A DNA stretch of 64,000 bases from JARBAU01 sp040414675 (GCA_040414675.1 JBEDUN010000016.1:20860-84859); one strand, 5' to 3'; counted from the stretch's first letter, positions 36,047 to 45,832 are shown. Made by a program: numbers and translations. Notes: a model not told the origin generated them from the sequence alone.

Positions 36047-36184
36047 ATGTCGTCAACATTACACAAATCAGTTGAATGCCCATATTGTCACTCAAAGTTC
36101 AAAAATAGTGACGAAATGTCAAAACATATCGATAGAATACATATCGGTTCAGGGTTACTAGAAGGAAGAATCCATCGAAATTAG
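36047..36184 (+). CDS. C2H2 zinc-finger microprotein, 45 aa
   Basis: One C2H2 finger: ECPYCHSKFKNSDEMSKHID with C11, C14, H27 and H32. Spacing C-x2-C-x12-H-x4-H equals that of the 41-aa protein at 4907, so the two are paralogues. A TATA-like element sits about 30 bases upstream. Probably a small DNA- or protein-binding factor. Confidence 0.75.
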   Translation: MSSTLHKSVECPYCHSKFKNSDEMSKHIDRIHIGSGLLEGRIHRN

Positions 36185-36755
36185 TTGTAATCTCGGTTGG
36201 TAACTGGCTCTAATATGGAACATACCTTTTTCTTTTAATTTCGACTAGAATCGACAATTCATTATATTTTTTAACTAACTGTTGAGTATATGCAAAAATC
36301 CTAAATTCAAAGTTGAATCCTAACTTAACAAATTTTTCAATATAATCATACAAATATGCAAATGACACTTTCACCTATGAGAGTAATTTTGTTTTTCACA
36401 ATCTGAGGCAAAGAGGTTAGAACATAGTATATCATTATACAAATAATTGCGATGAATTAAATTACAATTGAGTACACCTGAAGTCCAATTTAAGAACATA
36501 TTTCTAATGTGTAAAGGTAGAATTACCCGATCTAATGCAAAGTTTTTTATATTATCGAAGGTATCTAATTTGCCTCGAGATTATTTTGATTTTAGTAATG
36601 CCAAAATACTCGAATGGATTAATTAATCCCTCACAGATACTGACGGTAGTGAACCAATTTCGTCCCATTCTTCGGATTTCGACTTAAAATCGTTGTTGTG
36701 ACCATACTTCACTGGTGGTGGTCAATAATAGATCGTCTTGTCATATTATTATTTA
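36185..36755. other. intergenic stretch, 571 bases
   Basis: AT-rich. A GGTGGTGGTC at 36713-36722 lies just before the proteasome operon. No gene seen. Confidence 0.5.
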
Positions 36756-37343
36756 ATGACTACAATAGTCGGTCTACGAACCAAGTATGGTGTAATACTT
36801 GGTTCTGATAGAAGAGCAAGTAAAGGATTCTTTATAGGATCCAAAATTACACAAAAAATAACTCAAATTGACGATACGCTAGCTGTAGCTGTTGCAGGAC
36901 AATTGTCAGATGCCGAGCACATTATCAAAGTTGCAAAAGCAGAACGAAAATTGATAGAATTACGTAGAGGATTTCCACTAACGGTGAAAGAATCCGCAAG
37001 ATTGATCGCCAATTTGGCATATTCAGGTCTTAAAAATTACCAACCGTACTTCGTAGAACTTATAGTCGCAGGAGTAGACAGCGAAGGCGGACTAGTGTTT
37101 GTAGCGGACATGAGTGGTGCTATAACTGGGGAAGAATTTGCTGCTTCCGGATCTGGCTCTCCTGTTGCCTACGGCGTGCTTGAAAATCTATACCATAACG
37201 AAATGACTAACGATCAAGCAAAGCAGGTGGCCGAGAAAGCAGTATCTGCTGCGATGGAAAGAGATCCTGGCTCAGGTAACGGCATCGATGTTCTAATCAT
37301 TCCTAGCATAATACAAGTCCAGCAGAAGGAGAAGGTGAAATAG
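36756..37343 (+). CDS. psmB: proteasome beta subunit (catalytic)
   Basis: 195 residues from the ATG at 36756. Numbering from the Thr after Met, the catalytic set is exact: T1 (TTIVGL), D17 (GSDRRAS), K33 (ITQKITQI), and the ASGSGS loop near 129-134. If the upstream TTG (36738) is used, a seven-residue propeptide must be cut off; with the ATG only Met removal is needed, which makes a nearly propeptide-free subunit. It belongs to the 20S core that degrades proteins unfolded by AAA ATPases. The alpha-like gene follows after a single base, so the pair is translated together. Confidence 0.93.
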   Translation: MTTIVGLRTKYGVILGSDRRASKGFFIGSKITQKITQIDDTLAVAVAGQLSDAEHIIKVAKAERKLIELRRGFPLTVKESARLIANLAYSGLKNYQPYFVELIVAGVDSEGGLVFVADMSGAITGEEFAASGSGSPVAYGVLENLYHNEMTNDQAKQVAEKAVSAAMERDPGSGNGIDVLIIPSIIQVQQKEKVK

Positions 37344-37344
37344 A

Positions 37345-38043
37345 ATGTCTGAAATTGGTGGCGTCTCAAGTAGTAGTAACAGCAATAATAGGTATCCATA
37401 TTATTATGGACCAGAAGGAAGACTAGTATTAGTCGATAGCGCACTAGAAGCTGTAAGCAGAGGATCAACGACCATTGGTATAAAAACACCGAAATTTGCA
37501 TTGATCTCCAGTCACATTAAGCCTACAAAGGCCCTAGTGGAGCCGGCTGAAAAAATCTTTACTATAGATCAACACATAGGTGCCACTGGTTCAGGATACA
37601 TAGGCGACATACTTCAATTAATAGACGAAATGCGTATTGCTTCGCAAAGACATAGACTTTCCTATGAAAGCCCTATAGATGTAAATTCTCTTGCAAAATA
37701 TCTTGGCGCTTATTTGCACAATTACACGATCTACGCTGTTCGTCCTCAGGCTGCATCCATAATTATCTCTGGAATGGATCAAATGGGTATTCAGTTGTAT
37801 CAAGTGGATCCAAGTGGCACCTATTTTCGAGGGTCTGGATTTGCTATCGGCCATTACTCAGATATAGCTTTGGATGTACTTCAGAGGGAATACAGTCCCC
37901 AATTAAGTATCAATGAAGCGATTGCCCTAAGCAACAAAGCAATGGAAAAAGCATTGGACGAAGGTCCTCAAGTAGAGACTGGCATAGTGACTACCAAGAA
38001 TGGCATATTTAGAAAGATAACTAATGGCCAATATAACGAATAA
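37345..38043 (+). CDS. proteasome alpha-type subunit, atypical
   Basis: 232 residues. GPEGRLVLVDSALEAVSRGS, TTIGIK, LVEPAEKIFTIDQHIGATGSG and YAVRPQAASIIISGMDQMG mark an alpha-type 20S subunit. It departs from the standard: the N-terminal gate sequence YDRAITxFSPDGR is replaced by an Asn/Tyr/Ser-rich stretch (NSNNRYPYYYGPEGR), and the KKVxSxLxEP pocket with the Lys that holds the HbYX tail of the regulator reads SSHIKPTKALVEP. It overlaps the beta gene functionally (one base apart). Most archaea keep alpha and beta apart, so this pair may be a second, specialised 20S-like particle. A standard alpha gene is presumably elsewhere. Confidence 0.85.
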   Translation: MSEIGGVSSSSNSNNRYPYYYGPEGRLVLVDSALEAVSRGSTTIGIKTPKFALISSHIKPTKALVEPAEKIFTIDQHIGATGSGYIGDILQLIDEMRIASQRHRLSYESPIDVNSLAKYLGAYLHNYTIYAVRPQAASIIISGMDQMGIQLYQVDPSGTYFRGSGFAIGHYSDIALDVLQREYSPQLSINEAIALSNKAMEKALDEGPQVETGIVTTKNGIFRKITNGQYNE

Positions 38044-38361
38044 ACTGGTGCTTTAAGAAATATTCACTACAGGGACTCGAGAGACGTCCTATTCAATATT
38101 TCTTTGGAATTCGCGAAACTAGCTCTAAATGGAATCTTAATGGGATTAAATTTTAAAACGAATCAGAAAGATTAGAAGGATACATAATGCACAATCTGAA
38201 TGAGTTTTGATTTATACTCTTGATTTGCATCATATTTCTGATCGAGGCAAAATCTGGACATAAATTTACTTTTAATCATGCATCTTCTAATGTGCAATAC
38301 ATAATTACAGTATAGACCAGCCATTACGATACTTAAAATAGTCAATACGTTAAGATCTTGG
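38044..38361. other. intergenic stretch, 318 bases
   Basis: AT-rich, no feature seen. Confidence 0.5.
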
Positions 38362-38700
38362 ATGGATATGGGACTCTATTCGGACAGGACAGGTGACATA
38401 TCATTTGAGAGACATTTATCATCCTTGGAGCAAGAACCAAGACAATTATTATTGGAGCTCCGCAATTTTGTAAGGTCACTTGGTAGCAATGTTATCGAAG
38501 AAGTAAGACCACACAGAATAGTATACGCTAAATCATTGACCTTTAGAACCTTTTTGGATATCCAACCTAGGATCAACGATTTGGTTGTATCATTGAAAAA
38601 AAGTAGAACCGAACCGGTTTTAACAGAGACTATTAACAATTTAGCGAATCTAAATGAATTCAAGAATCAGATTAAAGATACATATCTATCGATAAAATAG
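38362..38700 (+). CDS. DUF5655-like protein, 112 aa
   Basis: Helix-rich start (ERHLSSLEQEPRQLLLELRNFV) then strands: EEVRPHRIVYAKSLTFRTFL, DIQPRINDLVVSLKKS. The pattern EExxxxxIxYxxxxxFxxxxxxxxxLxVxLK fits the DUF5655/YdhG-like fold, small alpha-beta proteins often found as nuclease- or transport-associated domains. Function unknown. It precedes the ABC ATPase by 123 bases and may not be co-transcribed. Confidence 0.6.
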   Translation: MDMGLYSDRTGDISFERHLSSLEQEPRQLLLELRNFVRSLGSNVIEEVRPHRIVYAKSLTFRTFLDIQPRINDLVVSLKKSRTEPVLTETINNLANLNEFKNQIKDTYLSIK

Positions 38701-38823
38701 CATTCACTCATGGCACTTATTCCAATGAAACGAAGTAAATATAATCAAATTAGTATAGCTAAATTTGACATGGTCAGATAGTCTAGATCAGCAGATAGAT
38801 GAATTCACCTCACGTGCTTTACC

Positions 38824-39831
38824 TTGATAAAGATCCGCAATTTAGTCAAGAAATATGAGAACTTCATAGCTCTAAACGAAATCAACTTAGAGGTATTTGA
38901 TAACGAGGTGTTTGGCCTATTGGGACCAAATGGGGCTGGAAAAACGACGCTAATCCACATCCTTGCGACTCTTTTGAAGCCCACATCCGGAACTGCCATT
39001 GTAAATGGTTTTGACGTTGTAAAGCATCCCTCTAATGTACGGTCAAGTATCGGGATAGTGTTTCAGGCCCCCAGTAGCGATGATATGTTAACTGCATATG
39101 AGAATCTGAAGTTACATTCGATGCTTTATAGTGTTCCTAAGAGCACAAGAGAAAAAAGAATCCTCGAGGTCCTAGAATTAGTTGGACTAATTGAAAGAAA
39201 AGATCATCAAGTGAAAAAATTTTCTGGCGGAGTGAGAAGGAGGCTAGAATTAGCAAGAGGACTCTTACATAAGCCCAAGATAATATTTCTTGACGAACCT
39301 ACTCTGGGCTTGGACCCTAAAAGCCGGTGGATAATGTGGGATTATATTAAAGGATTAGTTCAGTCCGAGAAAATTACATTAGTAATGACCACGCACTATA
39401 TGGAAGAAGCGGACTTACTATGTGATAAAATAAGTTTTATCAATAGCGGAAAAATAATAGCTCTTGATTCACCAACCAGACTTAAGCAAAATATAAGAGG
39501 AGATATTATAGACATAGAGATAACGAATAAAAGTCAACTAGATAGGGCTTTGGTAAATATTAAACACGAATTGAAACACTTTGAATTTGTACGCAAAGTG
39601 GAATTTAACAAAAACCTAGGTAAGATATCTGTGCATGTTGATGACGCTTCAATCAATTTGGTATCGATCTTAAGAACAGTAACTAAAGATAGTGATGTGG
39701 GACGTGTAGATTTGCGAAGGCCTACACTGAATGATGTATTCTTCGAATACACAGGTAAAGAGATCTTAGATAACGATACACCTGAGGGCGGGTTCATGGA
39801 AAAATTTGCAAGATATAACGAAAACAAATAG
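38824..39831 (+). CDS. ABC-2 type transporter ATPase
   Basis: 335 residues from a TTG start. Walker A GPNGAGKTT (34-42), Q-loop VFQAPSSDD, signature FSGGVRRRLELA, Walker B IIFLDEP, D-loop GLDP and H-loop TTHYMEEAD are all present. The C-terminal 100 residues are the DUF4162 tail of the DrrA/CcmA group, which works with ABC-2 permeases to export drugs, lipids or polysaccharides. No permease follows, and the next gene is 418 bases away on the other strand, so this ATPase is orphaned here. Confidence 0.9.
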   Translation: MIKIRNLVKKYENFIALNEINLEVFDNEVFGLLGPNGAGKTTLIHILATLLKPTSGTAIVNGFDVVKHPSNVRSSIGIVFQAPSSDDMLTAYENLKLHSMLYSVPKSTREKRILEVLELVGLIERKDHQVKKFSGGVRRRLELARGLLHKPKIIFLDEPTLGLDPKSRWIMWDYIKGLVQSEKITLVMTTHYMEEADLLCDKISFINSGKIIALDSPTRLKQNIRGDIIDIEITNKSQLDRALVNIKHELKHFEFVRKVEFNKNLGKISVHVDDASINLVSILRTVTKDSDVGRVDLRRPTLNDVFFEYTGKEILDNDTPEGGFMEKFARYNENK

Positions 39832-40248
39832 AGATCGTTGACTTGATATATCTGCACCACCAGCTTTATGACGATTAATTAGTATTATTTATATATAGTA
39901 TTTTCAGCTTGAAAACTTTTTTTTACTTAAAGACTCAACTGTAAAATTCGGAGGATTTACCGATTAGCCAGTCAGGATCTCGTAATTCTTTGATTATGAA
40001 CTGTAACAATTAGTGTTCTGTCTAGTAAGCGTATTCTTGTCATGCAATAGCTTTTTTAAGTACGAATTCACAGGTTAGAAAATAATTAAGGATAATATTT
40101 CTAATTCACCAGCAAAAAAAGCTTCTATTATTTTATAAGATACTTTAGACTAGATGCATTAATATTATAATGATATTATAAAATTGAATATCAATTTTTA
40201 CCCTAAAAAACGAAGCAGAAATGTCTTAAAATTCAAACTTCAAAAAAT
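39832..40248. other. intergenic stretch, 417 bases
   Basis: AT-rich convergent spacer with poly-T (see terminator at 39917). No gene seen. Confidence 0.55.
39917..39924 (+). terminator. poly-T terminator candidate after the ABC ATPase
   Basis: A run of eight T, 86 bases after the stop codon, the type of U-tract at which archaeal RNA polymerase stops. Confidence 0.4.
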
Positions 40249-40539
40249 TTAGGCAACTGCCTTTTGTGTTCTTTTGCCATAGGTATTTTGTACAACCAAC
40301 TCACCCATTCGATTGTAGACTTCCAGATAATGCATACCTTTTGGAGTGGTTTTGAAGGATCTTTCTCCCTCTATATATTCCAACAAATCATTTTCGATAA
40401 GTATTTTCAAATATTCTCTTAAAAGATTGTATGATAAATATGTCTTGAATTGAATCTCTGTAATCCTTATCACGTTTCCGTTAGCACATTCCAAAATAGC
40501 TCCTATTATCTCTGTCCTGGATCTATGTACAGGTTTCAT
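40249..40539 (-). CDS. winged-helix regulator, HTH_45 type
   Basis: 96 residues. VHRSRTEIIGAILECANGN, then ITEIQFKTYLSYNLLREYLKILIENDLLEYI and FKTTPKGMHYLEVYNRM is the standard HTH_45 order (helix, recognition helices, wing, dimer helix). It is a short single-domain type, close in plan to the regulator at 23300. ATG start; target unknown. Confidence 0.88.
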   Translation of the reverse strand: MKPVHRSRTEIIGAILECANGNVIRITEIQFKTYLSYNLLREYLKILIENDLLEYIEGERSFKTTPKGMHYLEVYNRMGELVVQNTYGKRTQKAVA

Positions 40540-41145
40540 TTCTAGTTATAATAGAGAATAACTTCTCCTTATTTAATTCTAATTCATATTAACTCTTATA
40601 GATTAGACAGAAAGAAGATGCTAGACCATTTGTATAGAACATTTATTGCTATCTCTTGTTTTCTTTCGCATATAGACACGTGTTTTTCATGGTACCCGTC
40701 AATAGTAGTTTGAATAGACAGACACCATCTGATTCACAACAGACATAGTTACTTACATATTAAGAAATGGTGAATATTCATTAGATCGTATTCTCACTAG
40801 CACCTCTTGGACATTTTGGTTCTAAATCCAAAGTTTTCAAACTTAAATTAGTTTTATGACTAAATTTTTATGTTGACAAATAATAAAATAGATACTAATC
40901 ATCTGTACCACTTCGATATAGAAATACAACTAGGTTAAATTCGAGCCACGACTAGCAATTATTTTTATGTTCTGTGCAGAAGGAAACCAATTTGCACCAA
41001 TTTAATAAATATTAATAATTAGTAACTAAAAAAGAACATTATAGAATTGAATTCCCTATAAACATATCATGTCAAATATCGTGACAATCACAGCGAGTGT
41101 GTCTTCAGATTACTGCTAAAGTGATGAGACTAATTCTAGTAGATA
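40540..41145. other. intergenic stretch, 606 bases
   Basis: AT-rich; no coding frame stands out. Confidence 0.5.
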
Positions 41146-41337
41146 CTAATGGGAAGAATTCGCATCGTACGGGGTGTCAGTCCCATACCAATATGACCAG
41201 ACATATCTACATCGTCCACATTCATTTAACTTTCCTCGTTTGCGTGTTTCGCAATCCAGAAAATGTTGATAATCTTCATCAATAGGATACTTGTATTTCT
41301 CTAGCCTAGGAATGAACATCACTCTATTATTATCCAC
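41146..41337 (-). CDS. possible zinc-binding small protein, 63 aa
   Basis: GTG start; FLDCETRKRGKLNECGRCRY shows three close cysteines (C30, C41, C44), followed by an aromatic tail (VWSYWYGTDTPYD). A TATA-like TTATTTAAG on the minus strand about 25 bases before the GTG supports a leaderless transcript. No family recognised. Confidence 0.45.
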   Translation of the reverse strand: MDNNRVMFIPRLEKYKYPIDEDYQHFLDCETRKRGKLNECGRCRYVWSYWYGTDTPYDANSSH

Positions 41338-41861
41338 AGATCTTAAAAAATCTTGCTTAAATAAATTATGTCAAGTAAAACCGATTCCGGGCAATATCAT
41401 CTACATTACTTGAAATCGGCAAGGCTGAAATATTAGTTCATAATTTCGATTAAAGATTATCGAACGAGATGAGATCCCGGTACTAACCAACATCGAGGTC
41501 GAGATTAGTTTTATTAAAAGTCGCTAGAACTGAGTTGAGGAACAGATAGATATGAGAATTATTATCGAACATGAATCTAAATGAGTAGAAGTGTAAGCTG
41601 GACCAAGTTAAGAAATAAGAAATTTATTGCATTCAATGACTGTGTAGATAAGAAGTGCTCGATGTGTGCTCGAATAAACGGGAATAGTTAATACAATGAA
41701 GGGCATACTATACATCCAGTATAATGTATCCTTATGTTGATTATTCTGTTGCTCAATATATTATCAGCATTTCTGTCAGATTTGAATACTATTAATACTT
41801 CGACAGCACGACTAACGACACGGTAAATTAGTTCTGGGAATTGCAATCATATTCAATTATG
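41338..41861. other. intergenic stretch, 524 bases
   Basis: No coding frame stands out. Confidence 0.5.
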
Positions 41862-42002
41862 TCATGTATATGTAGTAGGAATAAGTAATCCATCAACTGG
41901 AGTCTTTGCACCTGGATCTTCTTCCCTTATGTATTTATGAAATGATCCTACAAATTCGTCAAACAGCGATTGCTCCGGCTTGAACGTTACAATACATTTA
42001 TC
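41862..42002 (-). pseudogene. decayed gene fragment, copy A
   Basis: 46 open codons read KCIVTFKPEQSLFDEFVGSF, then HKYIREEDPGAKTPVDGLLI and PTTYT before a TGA. There is no start codon in frame; a stop (42003-42005) lies directly before. The sequence is plainly protein-like and recurs in worn form at 50.6 kb. Family unknown. Confidence 0.6.
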
Positions 42003-42098
42003 TTAACTAGTCAATAGCTCCTCTGACCCTTGCTTAGGATATATGTTTGATTGTAATCTAATGCCTTTAACCCTCAACTACATTGAATTGTGGACTAA
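41893..42098. repeat. dispersed repeat, copy A
   Basis: About 200 bases share many identical blocks with 50585-50782, for example TTCGTCAAACAG, CTAGTCAATRG and ACCCTCAACTACATTRAATT. The repeat includes the decayed gene fragment and about 100 bases before it. Confidence 0.7.
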
Positions 42099-42183
42099 GC
42101 ATAAATTATGAGCGATGTAAGGGAGGACTCAACCTGAAGACAATCATTTCAACGCAGTAAAAAACTAGGTTGGTACATGTATC

Positions 42184-42216
42184 TATAGACAATGAGTGGT
42201 CGGCTGCTTGTCTATA
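42184..42216. repeat. perfect 9-bp inverted repeat
   Basis: TATAGACAA and TTGTCTATA frame a 15-base loop (TGAGTGGTCGGCTGC). It lies just beyond repeat copy A, in an intergenic stretch (42003-42351) with no gene. Confidence 0.75.
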
Positions 42217-42351
42217 ACCTTTCAAGAATTGCCTGCAGTATAGTAAGAATCTAGCTAAACCCTCAACAACTGGAAGTTAGCCTAGGACATATGAGTGCGG
42301 CTCCTGTTGCAAAAAGGTATTATTCCAGCCTTGGGTATGTGAGTTAGTAAA

Positions 42352-42498
42352 ATGGAACTAATGAACGATACAGTTCTAGAAATTGTCACAGTTATTGCAG
42401 TTGCAGCAGGATTGATTTTAATCACTGCTGTAACGAGTGTGATAAAAGATAAAGACGGAAACAGACACAATAACACCAACAATGGTAAAATCGAATAG
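42352..42498 (+). CDS. membrane microprotein, 48 aa
   Basis: One hydrophobic helix (EIVTVIAVAAGLILITAVTSV) after a short acidic start, then a polar Asn-rich tail (DKDGNRHNNTNNGKIE). ATG start. No family recognised. Confidence 0.5.
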   Translation: MELMNDTVLEIVTVIAVAAGLILITAVTSVIKDKDGNRHNNTNNGKIE

Positions 42499-43512
42499 TG
42501 AAAGAGCAAATACTGAAAGAGTTATCACTGCTGCAGTAGCGGTTTCCATTCTTGGACAATTTCATGGAAACCATTCCAAACCACAAAGCCAAACTTATAG
42601 AATAGCCGTTCATTCGCCTTTTCTGGGGAGAATATACCTAAAATCTATACCCATCTTATCTGTATGCGTACCCCCTTGTGAAAGATAAATCCTGACATTT
42701 TGTCATAACAGAAAGGGTAGTACCAATTAATAGAAGACTTGGAATATAAGCAGAGAAACTTTACTATTTTATTGATAATGGTGCACATGCACACTTTAGC
42801 AGAAATTTGGCTAATTAAAGAGCAAATTTAGAATGTCAATAAACTATCCTTTATTTGTACAAAGGAAAGGTTTAGAAATTCGTAGTACTTGTTATATCTC
42901 GAAACATCAATGATCTGTCCTGCTTATATCATAAGTTGTCCATTCTAAATCAGTATACATGATAATTAATTCTGTGGTAAGTATAAGGAAGTGTCGACAA
43001 CATATCTTCACAGCTGCTGTTGCCGGTGTTCTAGTCCTGCTTATTTACTATTCAATTATACGATATTGGTAGACCAATAACCTACTACCTCAAACAGGAC
43101 AGATCATCTCAATAGTAATAATGTTGACCAGCAACCAGCAAGCTACTTGCTAACTGATGGTCAATAGAATGCCTATAGAACAATAATCAAACTCTTTAGA
43201 TAAAATTCTTTGAAGATGATTTTCATCATTCTTGAATGCGTGTTGACACAAATAATGGTAAAAACGATCAGGGATATATGCAGCCTCTAATACTAGTAAT
43301 GGGGTGTCGACCCCCATTAGGTTAATTTTACTAATACCCGCGTTTCAACATTCAGACAAAGAATTCAATTCAAGCTCCTTCTTTAAACTCAGCATACCAA
43401 GGACGGAAGAAGTGGGGTCGGTGGTTTAGTAATGAATCCTATATGGAATACCAAATTATTTAGTTAATATATATAATGATAAGATGAAGGCAAGCGGCGA
43501 AAAAACTTAATT
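42499..43512. other. intergenic stretch, about 1010 bases
   Basis: No firm gene. A 32-codon GTG frame at 42974-43072 would encode a basic start and one membrane helix (FTAAVAGVLVLLIYYSII) but support is thin. It also holds the 43297 hairpin. Confidence 0.5.
43297..43319. repeat. strong hairpin, 8-bp arms
   Basis: TAATGGGG and CCCCATTA pair perfectly around TGTCGAC. GC-rich stem in AT-rich surroundings, so it would be a stable RNA or DNA hairpin; no flanking gene explains it as a terminator. Confidence 0.7.
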
Positions 43513-44750
43513 ATGGCATATTTGGATTTAAAGTTAAATGATAAGAAAGTGAAGTTACAAAAATACTTATTCTTAATTGCTGCGATTAATATTACATTTA
43601 TGTTATTATTGCTATTAATACCCAATTCGCTTTTTCTTAAGGGCTTTTGCCAGTTCGCCTGCATTTGATCAAGTTTTAATTCCTGATAAGAAAATCGAAG
43701 GTGAGAAAAGTGATTGGATTCAAACTCATGGTAACGACAGTAGTCATTTAAAATCTGGCTATGCAAACATATTGGCAGTAGATTAGGTTAGTAATGGGAA
43801 AACCTTAGATGTTACATTTTGGTTAGCATCAAACTCAAAAAATGCTTCTATATATAATCAACCTCTCAGACATATTAGGTATGGTATGCTTATTAGTATT
43901 GCTTCACTGCCTTTTAATTCAGGTTATAACGGAGCCAATTACGACTTTTATATTGAAGCATCTAATGGAAAATGGAGTGAATATCTTTACCGAATGTCAC
44001 CAACAGGTACCCGTGCACTAATTTACTCCAAGGCAAACTTTACTGAATCATTTGGTGGTCCTGAAGTAGGTCCTGGATATGTTAAATTGCGATTAAACCT
44101 TGATTCTATAAACTCTCCTAGTATTTACGGCTTATCATTTTATACATCAAAATCGTTGCAATCGAATGAGGTTAGAGATTTTACAGCATGGGTCGCTGTT
44201 CCTCCTCATGATATCGACGTAGTAACAAATCCAAAGGATATGGCCATAAGACAAGGAGAAGAGCTCCTAATTCCACCCAAGATATTTAATACCTTTTCTA
44301 ACGCTGTTACTAGTATAAAGTTTTTTAATGGAAAAAATACTAGTATAAGTATAATCTAGCGGTTTAACCGTATATATCGAAAAACTTCAACCTCCATTAT
44401 TGAAGGTAAAAGTTTCTCCTCAAACACCAGTGGGGGTATATACTGTACCGTTTACAGCTTCTTTGCTAATACGAACAACAGATCCAAATTTACCTACGTT
44501 TAATGATACAGCAACTGGATCTGTAGATCCAGAGTTTCAAGTATCCAAAAAATATCCTACAACTGGCAATATAACTGGTCTCGCAAATTTAACTATAAGA
44601 GTATTACCGCCGTTAACTGTAAATGAACAATTTACTGGTTTTTGGGGTTCATATGGACAGGTGGTAACGTTTCTTGGCGCAGGATTAGTAGGATCGTTTA
44701 CGACAGTTCTTATTGATCGTTTGAAAAACAGAAAGAAACACAAAGAATAG
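43513..44750 (+). pseudogene. membrane-anchored surface protein, broken by three lesions
   Basis: Pieces in different frames join into one protein of about 410 residues. The N-terminus (ATG 43513) ends in a membrane helix (YLFLIAAINITFMLLLLL) and then shifts frame between about 43633 and 43670 (to AFASSPAFDQVLIPDKK). A TAG at 43784-43786 interrupts AVD/VSNGKTLDVTFWLA. A second frameshift near 44350-44357 joins FNGKNTSISI to SGLTVYIEKLQPPLLKVKV. The C-terminus has a membrane helix (QVVTFLGAGLVGSFTTVLI) and a basic tail (DRLKNRKKHKE). The middle is beta-rich with NEW-type extracellular domain features. No family name is recognised. Codon use still looks coding, so decay is recent. Confidence 0.82.
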
Positions 44751-45158
44751 AAAAAGAGACGAATGACTTTAAATGGAAGGATAGGTTTTGATTACAGAAC
44801 ACGATATTTAAAACACCCAGTTATAGGCACGGCTAAATTTTTAACATGGCTAAGGTGTGATGATAACAAGTCATATGTATTAGTTGAGTCATGAATTCTT
44901 CTATTTAGAATTATTACAGTCTTTTCCTTCTATATAGAAGGTATTCCCATTAGCATTACAGTATCAATAATACCATCTGCCTCCTAACTAGTAGAGATCT
45001 ACTCCTCAGAAGAAGAGGGCCGGTCAATCTTGGTATGTAAAATATCGTAGGTGTCATAAGTCAGAAGTTGGAATATCGCTAGAGATTCCTTCGTGGTTTT
45101 ATGGCTGATTTCTGACGGCAATTTATTAATTGCAGGATTCCATATGTGATATAATAAT
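44751..45158. other. intergenic stretch, 408 bases
   Basis: Contains inverted-repeat-like TTCTATTTAGAA... and TTCTATATAGAA near 44896-44940, otherwise nothing seen. Confidence 0.5.
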
Positions 45159-45470
45159 TTGTACGTAACGTCATTTCATATTATTAGTGTTATTGCCATA
45201 TTCAGCGCTGCAATAATTCCGATTTACATCAGTGTTAGAATTAAAGATGGAAGTAAATCAGGATTAAGAAATTTGACGATCATTTTAGCATCCTTTATAA
45301 TAGTACACGGTCTTTATCATCTTGCTGAAATACTCGGTTATCATACATTAGGAGATGGATTTCTCGAACCGCTATCTGTAGCAATTCTAATAGTGTTTGG
45401 CGTGGCAATGATACGGATTTTGTATCCGAATTCTTTGCTCACAAAAAAGTCAAGGGGTGGATCTAGATAG
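45159..45470 (+). CDS. three-helix membrane protein, 103 aa
   Basis: TTG start. Three hydrophobic helices (IISVIAIFSAAIIPIYISV; NLTIILASFIIVHGLYHLAE; LEPLSVAILIVFGVAMIRI) and a basic tail (KKSRGGSR). The HxxYHxAE in helix 2 could bind a metal or haem. It overlaps the next membrane gene by a few bases and converges on the winged-helix gene, a small unit of two membrane proteins and a regulator. Confidence 0.72.
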   Translation: MYVTSFHIISVIAIFSAAIIPIYISVRIKDGSKSGLRNLTIILASFIIVHGLYHLAEILGYHTLGDGFLEPLSVAILIVFGVAMIRILYPNSLLTKKSRGGSR

Positions 45471-45796
45471 TACCTGTTGAATCTACCGAGGAGATTTCAT
45501 ACAATTTAACCCTACCTCTGCTATTCCTTGCATTTGGAATATTTCTTTGGATTGTAATCAAATCTAAGAGCATTAGAAATTTTCAATCTCAAATTTCAAT
45601 TTTTATTATGATATGGATTATGGGAGAAATCGCAAACGTGCTACAACAGAATGGTCTTATAATATCGCAAAATTTTGAGGAAATTGGGTTAGAGATCCAT
45701 GTCACAGCCATGATTTTTTTCAGCGTACTTTTATGGTTTAGGTTTTACTATTATAGCAGATCTCAGAAGCGACTTACTGATAACTTTAGATTATAG
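45467..45796 (+). CDS. two-helix membrane protein, start unclear
   Basis: The frame is open from 45467 (stop at 45464-45466) to 45796. It reads PVESTEEISYNLTLPLLFLA, FGIFLWIVIKSKSI, FQSQISIFIMIWIMGEIA and HVTAMIFFSVLLWFRFYYYS, so two or three helices. The only ATG in frame is at 45608, which would remove the first helix; no ATG, GTG or TTG occurs before that. Either the upstream gene runs into it by frameshift (a missed or lost base near 45465) or a rare start is used. Confidence 0.55.
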   Translation: MVPVESTEEISYNLTLPLLFLAFGIFLWIVIKSKSIRNFQSQISIFIMIWIMGEIANVLQQNGLIISQNFEEIGLEIHVTAMIFFSVLLWFRFYYYSRSQKRLTDNFRL

Positions 45797-45832
45797 TTGA
45801 ATCCAGCTCATTTTAAATTTAAAACTGTGTTT

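Noticed and set aside
42974..43072. 32-codon membrane peptide
   Set aside because: GTG start and one helix only; too short to separate from chance in AT-rich DNA.
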